From positions 186,001 through 250,000 of the forward strand of contig QPMI01000127.1 of assembly GCA_004431415.1 (NCBI GenBank): a stretch of 64,000 nt of DNA. Reading direction: 5' to 3'. The stretch comes from Cyanophora paradoxa (taxonomy: Eukaryota; Glaucocystophyceae; Cyanophorales; Cyanophoraceae). Under the pieces are notes generated by a model. It saw only the letters and a list, made by a program, of their open reading frames with translations. It ran no database searches and was not told the DNA's origin. How positions within the stretch are numbered: position 1 is the first letter of the stretch; each line of letters starts with the position of its first letter. Both the position numbers and the translations under genes were made by a program. Below, piece after piece: positions 8,145-16,674 of the stretch.

Positions 8145-8178
8145 CGAATCGCCCCGGAGCGGGGGCGGGGGTGATTCG
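8145..8178. repeat. GAATC-type intergenic palindrome
   Basis: CGAATCGCCCC ... GGGGGTGATTCG, 20 nt after the stop at 8125. A member of the palindrome family with a GAATCACCCC arm; a possible 3'-end hairpin. Confidence 0.6.
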
Positions 8179-8258
8179 CCAATCATTGCGTCAATATCTC
8201 CGCTCAAAAGGGCCGCGGCGGCTTGAGTCCGGCATTTTGCCACTCGGAAACGCCCCTC

Positions 8259-8943
8259 ATGGCCCCGCCAACCCAGCTCGCGCAAGCCGACCCCGCCTGG
8301 TTCGACCTGATGAAAAAGCTGCAGGGCGACAGCAGCTTCACGGCCCAGCGCGACGAGTACTCCGTCATCTCGGCGCTCGCCCAGGCCGCCCTGGAGACCC
8401 AGAGGGCCCACGGGGAGCTCAAGAGGGCGCTCGCGGCCGGGGCGCCGCCGGGGCGGAGGGAGGCCGCGCTGAAGCGCCTCAAGGAGGAGCTCTGGTTCGA
8501 GTTCAACTGGAGGGTCAACTTGGACTGCGTCGGCAGCGCGCACCGCGCAAAGCTCGCGGAACGGCTGTGGCAGCTCATGGACGACCCGGCGGCGGCGCTC
8601 GCCCACGTCTCCAGCACCACGCGGGCCTGGCGAGTGACGCTGCGGTCGGTCCTGCGGGACGCTCGGGACGCCGGCATCCGCGGCACGTGCCTCGACCCGC
8701 AGCTGGTCGAGCGGATGGCGCTCCTCTCGGAGGCGCAGGTGGACAGCCTCGGCCTGCGACCACGTCGTGTCCGTCGCGCGCGCCCCGGCCCCCGGCGGCG
8801 AGTTCGAGAGTATCCTCATCGTCGTCGACGAGACCGGGTGCAGCTGGGACCTCCTCGCCGACATTGCGCGCTTCGCCAGCGCGGACGAGGCGCGGCGGCG
8901 CGCCGAGGAGTTCGCCCGCGCCCTCGGCTTCCCCCCCGCGTAG
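8259..8943 (+). pseudogene. Frameshifted, internally deleted paralogue of 9990-10958
   Basis: From ATG 8259 the frame encodes a region matching the N-terminal two thirds of the 9990 protein (DPAWFDLMKKL against TPTWLDLAKHL). After about 8757 the matching C-terminus continues in the next frame and ends at TAG 8941-8943 with EEFARALGFPPA, against LEFGRSLGFPPPK in the paralogue. About 80 residues of the paralogue's middle are missing at the junction. The unshifted frame instead runs on as arginine-rich shadow to 9137 across the convergent gene. Most simply a pseudogene made by deletion. Confidence 0.7.
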
Positions 8944-8995
8944 AGTTTCAAACAATGCAAGAGCCGTCTGATTCTCAAACAATACAAGAGCCTAT

Positions 8996-9748
8996 TTACT
9001 CGTCCGTCGAGTCGTATCCATCTATGTCGGGGATATCGAGCCCGAAGAAGAAGGGGCCCGCGAGCAGGCGGGGCTCGGGGGGCACCGCGGCGCCGTCTGG
9101 GCCGCGGCGGCGCTGGCCCGCGCGATTGCGCGGGTAGGGGAGCCGGATCAGGCCGCCCATGAGGTCGGGCCACTCCGCGAGGCGCTGGCAGCCCCGCCGC
9201 TCCAGCTCCTCCGTCACCGCCCACTCGTCCGCGGCGGGCCGCCCTACGCGGCGGCACCACGCCAGGTAGTCCAGCATGAACTCCCGCACGGGCGTGTAGA
9301 GCCGCCGGTGCGTCCTGCCCCCGTCGATCGTCACCGTGTCGTGGCTGAACCTCTGCGCCGGCGGGTCAGCGGCGCCGGCGGAAGTGCGACGCGCGCGCAC
9401 GTATTCGTGGTAGTTCAGGAAGTCGCCCAGCGGCGCGATTCCCGTGCGGCGCGCGGCGTCGAACGCGCGCTTCTCCACCGCCGCCTCGAACTCGCCGCGC
9501 AGCCGAGCGACGTCCGCGGCGCGTGCGCGCACTACTGCTGCGCGCGCCTGAACCTCCTCCTTCAGCTTGCGCGCCGCCTCCGCTGCGCGCTCCGGCTCCG
9601 CGCCTTGCGCGCGTGCCTGCTCGCCGCCCGCCGCCGCCTCGGCCTCCCGAGCCTCGGCGTACGCTAGCCGCGCCTCGTGCAGCGCCACCATTGCGAACGT
9701 CGCCCGCTGCCAGGCCTCGTTGGCGGCCCCCGCGGCGACCTCGGTCAT
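8996..9748 (-). CDS. Winged-helix-like protein with long coiled coil
   Basis: 250 residues. Residues ~10-100 form an Ala/Glu/Arg-rich coiled coil; then DFLNYHEYVRARR, FMLDYLAWCRRVGRP and IRLPYPRNRAG precede an acidic end (GLDIPDIDGYDSTDE). Homologous to 644-1192 by motif order. The YxxWC helix recalls a primase-associated winged helix, but no primase domain is attached, so a stand-alone DNA-binding role is inferred. Confidence 0.65.
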   Translation of the reverse strand: MTEVAAGAANEAWQRATFAMVALHEARLAYAEAREAEAAAGGEQARAQGAEPERAAEAARKLKEEVQARAAVVRARAADVARLRGEFEAAVEKRAFDAARRTGIAPLGDFLNYHEYVRARRTSAGAADPPAQRFSHDTVTIDGGRTHRRLYTPVREFMLDYLAWCRRVGRPAADEWAVTEELERRGCQRLAEWPDLMGGLIRLPYPRNRAGQRRRGPDGAAVPPEPRLLAGPFFFGLDIPDIDGYDSTDE

Positions 9749-9837
9749 CGCTGCGCTACGGTTCCACTAGCGAAGAATGAGCGAACCGGCGCCAGTCGTA
9801 TCAAGTTCAATGATTGTTTGATGTACCCCTTGTCCGA

Positions 9838-9937
9838 ACCACCCCACAAGGGGGTGGGGTGTGATTCCAGGTCACGTGTCACGTGAGCAAAAAAATGACG
9901 AATGACGCCCCCTGACGGGGACGGGGGTGATTCGACC
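9838..9937. repeat. Two adjacent palindromic elements
   Basis: 9838-9866 contains CCACCCCACAAGGGGGTGGGG followed by TGATTC; 9899-9936 contains a GAATGACGCCCCC / GGGGGTGATTCG pair. A CACGTG-containing inverted stretch (TCACGTGTCACGTGA, 9872-9886) lies between them. All fall in the 240-nt gap between divergent genes at 9748 and 9990. Confidence 0.5.
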
Positions 9938-9989
9938 GTTAAACGGCCCGCCGCCGGCCCGCGGGCCCCGGGCACACATCGACGAAGGC

Positions 9990-10958
9990 ATGCACATGAT
10001 CGCCCTGACACCGACGGCACCCCAAGAGACGACCCCAACCTGGCTTGACCTGGCCAAGCACCTGCTGGGCGAGGACGGATTCGAGGAACAGCGCGACCAC
10101 GCCATCATGCTGAACGTCTTCCGCCGGTGCAGCCCCCAGGTGGCGGCCGAGTTCGCGGCGACGCGGCACGCGGGCGACCGGGCCGCGGCCGCTTCCAGCC
10201 CCCAGGAGGCGGCCAGGGCGGCGTCGGAGCTGGCGGTGTGCTCGGAGCGGCTGAAGGCCGCGTTCCTCGCGGCGTGCGAGCGCCAGCTCGTCGCGCTCTG
10301 CGGCGGCATCGACGGCAACATGCTGGACCGGCTGCGCTCCCTCGCCTCGCGGCTCATCGAGAACCCCCGCACGGCCTGCGACGAGCTCGTCGAGTACGAC
10401 AGGAGGTGGCAGGCGACGCTCGCGCGCCTCGCCGAGGCCGCGCGCGTGGCCGGGATCCCCGAGGAGCACCGCGAGCAGGCCGCGCTCGCCGCGACGACGT
10501 TCACCGCGGCGGACATCGACCACCTCACGCTGCTCACGCGGCTGATCAAGCGCGCCCAGGCCCTCGACTCCCGCCCCCTGGCGCCGGGGGTTCCCGTGAA
10601 GCCGGTGCGTCGCCCACCCGACGTCGCGCACCCGACGTCGCCCAACCGACGAACCCGACCGCAGGTCCTCCAGGGCCCCGACGAGGTCTTCTTCTGCGAC
10701 CTCATGTACTTCCGCCAGACCGGGAGGCGGCTGATGCTGGACGAGGACTTCGCCGACCTCCTGAAGATTTGCAGGGAGACGGGGGTCTGCCACGGCGTCG
10801 TGGCCGGCGGCGAGATCTGCGCCGTCCTCAGGGTCACCGACAAGTCGGACCAGGACTGGTATGTCCTCGCCGACACGCGGGCCTTCCCCTCCGGCGAGGC
10901 CGCCATCGGGCGCGCCCTCGAGTTCGGCCGCTCCCTCGGCTTCCCCCCTCCCAAGTAG
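9990..10958 (+). CDS. Unknown helical protein, intact member of a pair
   Basis: 322 residues from ATG 9990. The N-terminal 200 residues are helical; a linker with direct PTSP/RRPPDVAHP-type repeats follows, then a beta-rich C-terminal domain (VFFCDLMYFRQTGRRLML ... GEICAVLRVTDKSDQDWYVL). The decayed copy at 8259-8943 keeps both ends but lacks the linker and start of the C-terminal domain. No enzyme motif is recognised. Confidence 0.65.
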   Translation: MHMIALTPTAPQETTPTWLDLAKHLLGEDGFEEQRDHAIMLNVFRRCSPQVAAEFAATRHAGDRAAAASSPQEAARAASELAVCSERLKAAFLAACERQLVALCGGIDGNMLDRLRSLASRLIENPRTACDELVEYDRRWQATLARLAEAARVAGIPEEHREQAALAATTFTAADIDHLTLLTRLIKRAQALDSRPLAPGVPVKPVRRPPDVAHPTSPNRRTRPQVLQGPDEVFFCDLMYFRQTGRRLMLDEDFADLLKICRETGVCHGVVAGGEICAVLRVTDKSDQDWYVLADTRAFPSGEAAIGRALEFGRSLGFPPPK

Positions 10959-10999
10959 GCCAGGCAGAAGTGTTGCAATTCGAGACTCGTTCCACTGTG

Positions 11000-11602
11000 T
11001 CAACGCTTAAGGATGGTCCGAGCGACCACAGATTCCGCACTGGTCGACGGGCACGTGTAGTAGGTGGGGCCCACGGGGGCCGAGGGGAGCTGTCCCCCCT
11101 TTAAAGAGGGCTCGGGGGCGAGGCCGGCCGCCATGGCCTCGCACGCGTTCGCGAAACGCCGACCCGTTCCGCGCTCGCACACGGGGCGGTCGACGGTGCG
11201 GCAGCCCGTCGCGCTCAGCGGGAGCATGGACTCCTCGAGGGACTCCCAGGGCTCCACGATGTCGCCGCGATCATTCCTGCACCGCGACGGGTAGACGGCC
11301 AGGTGGAAACCGCCGGGACCGGAGCGGTACTTCCGGGCGGGGTCCTGGGAGCAGGGAATGAGGTTGGCGGCTTCCAGCTCGGGGCGGGCCGAGCGCAGCA
11401 GCCCCGGAGGGCCCACGGGGATGGGCGGACCGGAGAGGGGGTCGGCGATCACGGCCGGCAGCGCGGCGGGGGGCGGGCCCAGCGCGGCGGGGGCGACGGG
11501 GGCCGGGTCGATCGCGCCGCGGCTCATGTACTTGTACGTCGCAAAGGCGATCCCGACCGAGGCCGCCACGACGACGGCCCCCCAGAGTGTGCGCGAGTCC
11601 AT
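11000..11602 (-). CDS. Membrane-anchored protein with Kazal-like cysteine segment
   Basis: 200 residues from ATG 11602. One N-terminal transmembrane helix (LWGAVVVAASVGIAFATYKY, residues ~5-24), a Pro/Ala spacer, then a luminal/external Cys-containing domain. The stretch CRTVDRPVCERGTGRRFANA followed by CEAMAAG resembles the PVC..G.xxxxNxC core of Kazal domains, with fewer cysteines than a classical one. A virion envelope protein is plausible; the protease-inhibitor reading is speculative. Confidence 0.6.
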   Translation of the reverse strand: MDSRTLWGAVVVAASVGIAFATYKYMSRGAIDPAPVAPAALGPPPAALPAVIADPLSGPPIPVGPPGLLRSARPELEAANLIPCSQDPARKYRSGPGGFHLAVYPSRCRNDRGDIVEPWESLEESMLPLSATGCRTVDRPVCERGTGRRFANACEAMAAGLAPEPSLKGGQLPSAPVGPTYYTCPSTSAESVVARTILKR

Positions 11603-11679
11603 TTTACTCTCTCCGGTGATACTTTTCGCCAGCGCTCCCGGGCCCGCCGCCGCTCCCGCTCCCGCTCCCGCCGGCGGCG

Positions 11680-12291
11680 CTAGGCGTGCAGGCGCCAGGC
11701 GAGGAGGGTCGCGAGGCCGCCCACGAGGCACCACATGCTGCCGATCGCGCGCTCGCGGTTGTACGCGATGGTGCTCCAGGCGAAGGTCCCGAGCGTGAGC
11801 GCCGTGTACGCCTTGCCTACGGAGCGGGGCCGGGCGTGCATCGCGAAGGGGGCGGCGAGCAGCATGGCGAAGGCGCACCACTCGGCGAACTCCACCTTCT
11901 CCGCCCAGGGCCACTGCAGGTGGCGCGAGTCGCAGCAGGGGGCGAGGACCGTCTCGGGGCCCTTCGCGGGGGTGCGGCGGGCGAGGAAGACGAGCGTGAA
12001 GATGCAGACGACGGCGATGTGCAGGGGGCTCGGGCGCGGCCCGGGGGCCCGCTCCAGGAAGGCCGCGAGGGTGGCCGCCAGGGGCTCGGTCGCGATGACG
12101 TACCAGAGGGCCTTGCCGACCCAGGGCCCGCCCCCGCGCCACGCGAAGAACTCCAGCAGCTGCACGAGGCCGTAGTGCAGGCCCGCGCCGGCCACCCAGC
12201 GGTCGTTGGGCAGGGCGCGACGCCACAGGCCCGCGCTGCTCGCCGCGATCGCAAGGAAGGAGCCGAGGCTGACCTCGGCCGAGAAGCACAT
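11680..12291 (-). CDS. Multi-pass membrane protein, MCFSAE family
   Basis: 203 residues with about five to six hydrophobic helices. It begins MCFSAEVSLGSF, a signature I recognise from a family of uncharacterised membrane proteins (MC[FWY]SA-E/T-xS at the N-terminus) found in bacteria and large DNA viruses. Conserved-looking ELLEFFAW-type and HLQWPWAE segments follow. Divergent from the 12340 gene across 48 nt. Confidence 0.65.
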   Translation of the reverse strand: MCFSAEVSLGSFLAIAASSAGLWRRALPNDRWVAGAGLHYGLVQLLEFFAWRGGGPWVGKALWYVIATEPLAATLAAFLERAPGPRPSPLHIAVVCIFTLVFLARRTPAKGPETVLAPCCDSRHLQWPWAEKVEFAEWCAFAMLLAAPFAMHARPRSVGKAYTALTLGTFAWSTIAYNRERAIGSMWCLVGGLATLLAWRLHA

Positions 12292-12314
12292 CGTCGCTCA
12301 CGCGTGGGCGCCTG

Positions 12315-12326
12315 TTTTTTTGCACG
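12315..12326 (+). promoter_or_regulatory. T-run/GC promoter-like motif
   Basis: TTTTTTTGCACGC ends about 13 nt before the ATG at 12340 and is an example of the recurrent T-run followed by a C/G-rich hexamer seen upstream of many starts. Confidence 0.45.
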
Positions 12327-12339
12327 CTCACAGCAAGAA

Positions 12340-13149
12340 ATGGGCGACGCCCAGGGCAGAAGCGCCCTGCTGGGGCTTGCAGCGACCAACGGGGTCGGCG
12401 AGGACTTCCTCCGGTCCGTGGACCCCACCGCCCTCGCCGCGCTCGGCCAGACGTGCCGGGGGATGAGGGCTGCGACGCGCGAGCAGCTCGAGAGGGCCCG
12501 CGCCGACTACCCGCGCCTTCTTGAAGAGTGGAGACAGAAGAAGGCTCATCGCGAGATTAGTCAAAGGTTGCTCGATAAGCTCGCGACCTTCCTCCGGGAT
12601 CTGAGGGAGACAGACAGCTGGGCGCGACTCTTAGAAGGGGCTGAATTCCTCCGAAACCGGGAGAGGGGAGGCGCGGCACTCGCCGAAGAGGTGCGAATGC
12701 TCGCGGATCAGCCGGAGTACCTTTTCGAAGTTGGGAAGCTGGATGCGCGGAGTCTGGTACAGCACGCCCGAGATCTTGAATGGGCGATCGGCGCAGTCGC
12801 CAGGAAACTGGCACAGTACCCCGACGGTCCAACAGGCCTTGAACGCTTCGGCAAATTCTTGGGGGGTGACTTCCTAGATTATCTGCGAAAAGTGGTGTAC
12901 GAGCTCGGCAGAGACGCAAAACCGTTTGAGACGCAGCCAGATCCGGCGTGGCTGGCGGCCAACCCGCCCCCGCCGCCCCCCTACTGGTCCCCACCCCCCG
13001 ACCCGCCGCGCTGGCCCCCGCCGCCCGAGGTGTCGCAGCCGCCGGCCCAGGCCCATCGGTTCCGTCGCCGAACCCGGCGTCGCCCAACCCGGCGTCGCCG
13101 AACCCAGCGTCGCCGCCCCCGGAGTCGCTCGGGTCGGCGACGCCGGTAG
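12340..13149 (+). CDS. F-box-like protein with proline-rich linker and Arg tail
   Basis: 269 residues. N-terminal GEDFLRSVDPTALAALGQTC then RGMR fits the F-box-like pattern of the 1.9-7.3 kb paralogues. A helical middle is followed by DPAWLAANPPPPPPYW (compare WEAANPRP in the others), a PPP-rich linker, and a tail of RRR/TRRR repeats. The last exon-like tail is built of CGTCGCC repeats at DNA level. Confidence 0.7.
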   Translation: MGDAQGRSALLGLAATNGVGEDFLRSVDPTALAALGQTCRGMRAATREQLERARADYPRLLEEWRQKKAHREISQRLLDKLATFLRDLRETDSWARLLEGAEFLRNRERGGAALAEEVRMLADQPEYLFEVGKLDARSLVQHARDLEWAIGAVARKLAQYPDGPTGLERFGKFLGGDFLDYLRKVVYELGRDAKPFETQPDPAWLAANPPPPPPYWSPPPDPPRWPPPPEVSQPPAQAHRFRRRTRRRPTRRRRTQRRRPRSRSGRRRR

Positions 13150-13157
13150 GCGCCTCG

Positions 13158-13192
13158 CACCCCCGCCCCGGGCGGCGGGGGTGGTTTCGCGG
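13158..13192. repeat. GC palindrome after stop of 12340 gene
   Basis: GCACCCCCGCC ... GGCGGGGGTGG, a variant of the intergenic palindrome family, 8 nt after the stop. Confidence 0.5.
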
Positions 13193-13239
13193 CCAATGTT
13201 GCGCACAGACCGGCTGCGTGGCCCTCAGTCGACGCGCCG

Positions 13240-13575
13240 ATGCAGCCCCTCCCCGAGCTCGTTCCGGGCGCGATGGACAGGCAGGCGTACTACGAGGGCC
13301 TGCGGGCCCGGGACCGCGCGCACAGGCTGCACGCCGAGGCCGGGCTGGCAGCAAAGTCCGCGGGCGACGAGCTGATGCGGATGTACTTCGAGCAGCAGCT
13401 CGCGGACCACGCGTGGGCGCTGAAGTCGCTGCAGCTCGCGCACCCCATCGACGTGTTCGTCCGCGAGGCGTACGCCCCCATCATCTCCGGCCTGGAGGGC
13501 CTCATCAAAGCCGCCAGCCCCCTTCCCCCGCGCCCCCCCCGCCCCCCGCGCGCCCGAAGATGCGTGTCTCAATGA
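13240..13575 (+). CDS. Small helical protein
   Basis: 111 residues. Predominantly alpha-helical (RAHRLHAEAGLAAKSAGDEL, HAWALKSLQLAHPIDVFV), ending in a PPRPPRPPRARR segment. No family is recognised. Converges on the 13602-14423 gene. Confidence 0.55.
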   Translation: MQPLPELVPGAMDRQAYYEGLRARDRAHRLHAEAGLAAKSAGDELMRMYFEQQLADHAWALKSLQLAHPIDVFVREAYAPIISGLEGLIKAASPLPPRPPRPPRARRCVSQ

Positions 13576-13601
13576 AACCAATCTCAATTCCGTTCACGAG
13601 C

Positions 13602-14423
13602 CTACACGAGGGAGGCAACCTCAAGGTCGTCTAGGGCGTCCTCGATGGCACTATCGAAGCCGCGGAGGTCGCGGTCGCTCTCCTGGTCAAAGGCGTCGCT
13701 GTCGTAGTTGAGGACGTACTGCGCCGAGCGGGAGAGCTGGTCCTGCACGTGCTGCAGAACGCGCCGGTTGCGCCGGCGGGCCGCGGCGAGCTCGTTGCCG
13801 CAGAGGGTCGCGGCGCGGGCGCAGTCGAGCAGCGAGCCGATCTCGCCGGAGATCGCGGGGTGCATCACGGGGGCGGGAAGGGCCAGGGCGAGGCTCTGGG
13901 TGGTGGAGTACATCCGCCACACCAGGCCGTTCAGCTCGGCGACGCGCTCGTCCACCTCGTCCTCGGCGGGGGGCGGCAGCGCGGCCGTGACGATCGGACG
14001 GCCGAAGTGGGGGCGGGGGGCCTTGGGGCGCGGGAGGGCGGAGCGGGCGTGGGGGCGGACGGGGTGGGGCAGCTGCGGCGAGTCGTTCCCCTGCTCCATG
14101 ATGACGGTCGCCGGCGCCCCGGGGCGGGCGCCGCGGGCGGGGTCGATGGGGATGAAGACGGAGCGCATGCCCGTGCGGGGGATGTCGACGGGGGAGGACC
14201 GGACGGCGGGGGGGGAGTCGACCGGACTTGGGGGAGTCCAGACTTGGGGCGGGGGTGGGGTCGGGGGGCGGGGGCGGGCCTCGACCTCGAGGTGGCGCGG
14301 CGTGGACTGCAGCACGCACTCCGCGAGCCACGCCTGGGCCGGCGAGGGGGGCTCGGCCGGGAGGGGGGCCACCTTGTCGAGGATGGAGGAGAGCGTGATG
14401 AGGGGGGTCGGGGCGGAGGCCAT
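13602..14423 (-). CDS. Proline-rich protein with helical C-terminus
   Basis: 273 residues from ATG 14423. Residues ~55-150 are Pro-rich and probably disordered. The C-terminal ~110 residues form helices (ELNGLVWRMYSTTQSLALAL, RRRNRRVLQHVQDQLSRSAQ) and an acidic end (SDRDLRGFDSAIEDALDDLE). Unknown function; the shape fits a tegument- or scaffold-like protein. Divergent from the 14650 gene across palindromes. Confidence 0.6.
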   Translation of the reverse strand: MASAPTPLITLSSILDKVAPLPAEPPSPAQAWLAECVLQSTPRHLEVEARPRPPTPPPPQVWTPPSPVDSPPAVRSSPVDIPRTGMRSVFIPIDPARGARPGAPATVIMEQGNDSPQLPHPVRPHARSALPRPKAPRPHFGRPIVTAALPPPAEDEVDERVAELNGLVWRMYSTTQSLALALPAPVMHPAISGEIGSLLDCARAATLCGNELAAARRRNRRVLQHVQDQLSRSAQYVLNYDSDAFDQESDRDLRGFDSAIEDALDDLEVASLV

Positions 14424-14507
14424 GGTCGGGGGCGCGACACGAACAAGAATGAGCCGGGTCAGGCCGGCGCCGGCGCTCGAACCTCGAAATATCCAATCAG
14501 CCCGAAT

Positions 14508-14601
14508 CACCCCCGGCGAGGGTCACGCGGGTGGGGGTACGACTCGTCACGTGACCCGAATCACCCCCGGTGCCTGGACCTGGGGTGATTCGGAGGTCGA
14601 G
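14508..14601. repeat. Two intergenic palindromes between divergent genes
   Basis: 14508-14545 carries GAATCACCCCCGGCG ... GGGGGT; 14562-14599 carries CGAATCACCCC ... GGGGTGATTCGG with a near-perfect stem. A GTCACGTGAC palindrome lies between them (near 14550). Confidence 0.65.
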
Positions 14602-14649
14602 TGCCGGGCCCCGGGCCCGGCGGGTCGCCGGCAGTCTCAAGCCTCGAAA

Positions 14650-15636
14650 ATGAACATCCTCCACCCCGACCTCCCGGTCTCGAGCATGGAGTTCGTCGCC
14701 CTCGACGCCGTGCCGCACGCCGCGGCTTGGCAGTCGCACGTCCGGTTCCCCGGGATCCCCGGAATGGTCGACATGTATATCGCGCCGGCGCTGTCCCTCG
14801 AGGGCCTCGCCGCCGCCGTGATCCCCGAAGGCGCCTGCGTCGTCAAACGGTTGGACGGATTCTTCACCCTCCTGCACATCCACCGCACCCCGGTGCCCGA
14901 CCCGGAGTTCTTCGCCGAGTGCGACGCGGTCCTGAAGATGATCAACCACTGGATGTGCAGCGCAAGCGTAAAATCCTCGCAGCAGGCGGAGGTTGCGCAG
15001 TGGAAGGGTCGGCGCGCCGTCGTCGATCCCGTCGCCGACCTGTTGATCGCCGACCCGATCGCCGACCCGATCGCCGACCCCAGCGTCGACCCCAGCGCCG
15101 AACCCATCCCGCGACCGAGGCGCGCGCGCGTCAAGGCGGCCGGCGGCGGCGCGCCCGTGCTCAGGCTGCCGGTCGCGCCGCTCCTCTCGTCGGCGGACCA
15201 GACCCTTGCGGTCGACCCCGGGCGTGCCTGCGTCATCGGGCGCGTGACCGGCAACTACCTCTACTTCCACGTGCACCGCACCCCGGGCTTCGAGGACCCG
15301 CTCTTCCCAAGGTTCTTCAAAGAGTGCGCGGAGGCGATGGAGCAAATCCACTACTGGATCCGAGTCACGGAGGTCCGGACGAGGCACATGTGCGCCGTGT
15401 CGGCCTACAACTACAAGCGCGAGGACATCTCGCTCGGATCCCTGCCCCCCTGCCTCATCCAAACCAACAGCGAGAGCGCCCTCCCCGACATCAACTTCGC
15501 CGAGCCCCACGCCCTGCCCCTCCACCTCGCCCCGCCCCACCGGCTCCCATCCCCCCCCTCGCGGCCGGCCGCCCGCCCCGGGCCCGCCGACCCCAGCTCC
15601 TTGATATGTCAGATAGCGGCCGCGGGGGCAGCGTAG
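14650..15636 (+). CDS. Protein with internally duplicated domain
   Basis: 328 residues. Two copies of one domain: residues ~63-105 (GACVVKRLDGFFTLLHIHRT then FFAECDAVLKMINHWM) and ~192-240 (ACVIGRVTGNYLYFHVHRTP then FFKECAEAMEQIHYWI). The linker contains a short DPIAD-type repeat (IADPIADPIADPSVDPS). The C-terminus is Pro/His-rich. A beta-strand-HxHRT-helix unit duplicated in tandem suggests a symmetric binding fold; function unknown. Confidence 0.65.
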   Translation: MNILHPDLPVSSMEFVALDAVPHAAAWQSHVRFPGIPGMVDMYIAPALSLEGLAAAVIPEGACVVKRLDGFFTLLHIHRTPVPDPEFFAECDAVLKMINHWMCSASVKSSQQAEVAQWKGRRAVVDPVADLLIADPIADPIADPSVDPSAEPIPRPRRARVKAAGGGAPVLRLPVAPLLSSADQTLAVDPGRACVIGRVTGNYLYFHVHRTPGFEDPLFPRFFKECAEAMEQIHYWIRVTEVRTRHMCAVSAYNYKREDISLGSLPPCLIQTNSESALPDINFAEPHALPLHLAPPHRLPSPPSRPAARPGPADPSSLICQIAAAGAA

Positions 15637-15678
15637 ATCGTGTGATTTTTATCGAGAGTACATGTACAGTAGGCGAGA

Positions 15679-16059
15679 ATGGCGACCGGGAAGCTGATGA
15701 TGCCGGACCTAGATGACATCAAGGCCGCCGCCGCGAGCATGAGCTCGGCGGTGAAGAATAAGATCGAGGCGCTCCGGGAATCGGGCATGTCCATGGAGGA
15801 GATATGGAGGCTCGTGAGGAGCGTAGTATCGAAGGAAGTGGAGGCTGGAGAGGCTGCGAGCGTAGCAGGGTGGGGTGCGGGGGCGGTGGGGCTCGCGGTG
15901 GGCGGGGCGGGCGCGCTGGGCGCGCTCGGGTACCGCGGGTACCAGGCGATCCGCGGCCGCCTGCGGACCCGCACCCGCCGCCGGAGCGAGCTGCGCCGCG
16001 AGGTCTCAAAGTTCCGCAGGCGCCACGGGTCCCTGAAGCGCTCCAGGAGCAAGCGCTGA
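15679..16059 (+). CDS. Small membrane protein with basic tail
   Basis: 126 residues. N-terminal helix (DDIKAAAASMSSAVKNKIEA), one Gly/Ala-rich transmembrane segment around residues 62-85 (VAGWGAGAVGLAVGGAGALG), then a strongly basic tail (RTRTRRRSELRREVSKFRRR). A membrane-anchored protein with a DNA-binding inner tail would fit a virion role. Its last 54 nt overlap the 3' end of the convergent HNH gene. Confidence 0.65.
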   Translation: MATGKLMMPDLDDIKAAAASMSSAVKNKIEALRESGMSMEEIWRLVRSVVSKEVEAGEAASVAGWGAGAVGLAVGGAGALGALGYRGYQAIRGRLRTRTRRRSELRREVSKFRRRHGSLKRSRSKR

Positions 16060-16674
16060 GTCTCCGGGCGCCTCGCCGCTTCCCGGTGGCCCGTCCACGC
16101 CCACCCCCATGTGCTCGCAGACGCGGGCGCAGAGGGCGATGAAGTCGCCCTCCGCGAGGTCCAGCTTGGCGGTGTTGATGTAGGTGCCCGTCAGCTGCAC
16201 GTTGCCCGGCTCGTACCCGCGCGAGCTGTCGATGCGGTCGAGGCTCGCGTTGTGTATGTGGCAGCGCAGGCCGAGGGGCGGCTTGACGTCGGTGACGAAG
16301 GTCATGGGCGCGTCCGTCAGGGCGCACCGCCCACCCTGCGCGGCCCAGAGGGCCGCGACGTCGGCGTACGAGATCGTGAACGCCCGGCCCCTGGAGCGGC
16401 CCTTGCCCTTGACGGGGTCGCAGCGGTCCCGCGCGCTCCGCCAGGCGTGCCGCAGGTAACCCTCGAGCCGCGGGTCCTCGCCGACGTTGTGCAGCCGCCA
16501 GAGCTTGCGCGGGTGCGGGTGGTGCACGTCGCAGAGCGAGTGCGTGATCTGTGCCCGTCGCCCGCAGCCCGCCCGTGCGCACGCGCGGGGCACGACCCCG
16601 TGCCTCCTGCAAACCCCGCCCTCCACCGCCGCCGTCCGCGGACAGCCCCGCACCCAGCACCAGTGACCGGCCAT
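16006..16674 (-). CDS. HNH homing-type endonuclease
   Basis: 222 residues. Two Cys/His zinc-like clusters at the N-terminus (HWCWVRGCPRTAAVEGGVC; CARAGCGRRAQITHSLCDVH), then an HNH core: QGGRCALTDAPMTF, ASLDRIDSSRGYEPGNVQLT, NTAKLDL. The D-R-I-D-S-x-x-G-Y signature is typical of phage- and virus-encoded HNH nucleases that nick DNA at specific sites. Paralogous in style to 33963-34544. It lies 57 nt from the end of the spliced gene at 16732. Confidence 0.8.
   Translation of the reverse strand: MAGHWCWVRGCPRTAAVEGGVCRRHGVVPRACARAGCGRRAQITHSLCDVHHPHPRKLWRLHNVGEDPRLEGYLRHAWRSARDRCDPVKGKGRSRGRAFTISYADVAALWAAQGGRCALTDAPMTFVTDVKPPLGLRCHIHNASLDRIDSSRGYEPGNVQLTGTYINTAKLDLAEGDFIALCARVCEHMGVGVDGPPGSGEAPGDSALAPGALQGPVAPAEL

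Noticed and set aside
11686-12339. N-terminal extension of the 12340 gene
   Set aside because: It is antisense to the MCFSAE membrane protein and starts without a promoter-like motif. ATG 12340 has one.
13708-14649. Plus-strand extension upstream of the 14650 gene
   Set aside because: Antisense to the 13602-14423 gene, and it crosses palindromes. ATG 14650 follows them directly.
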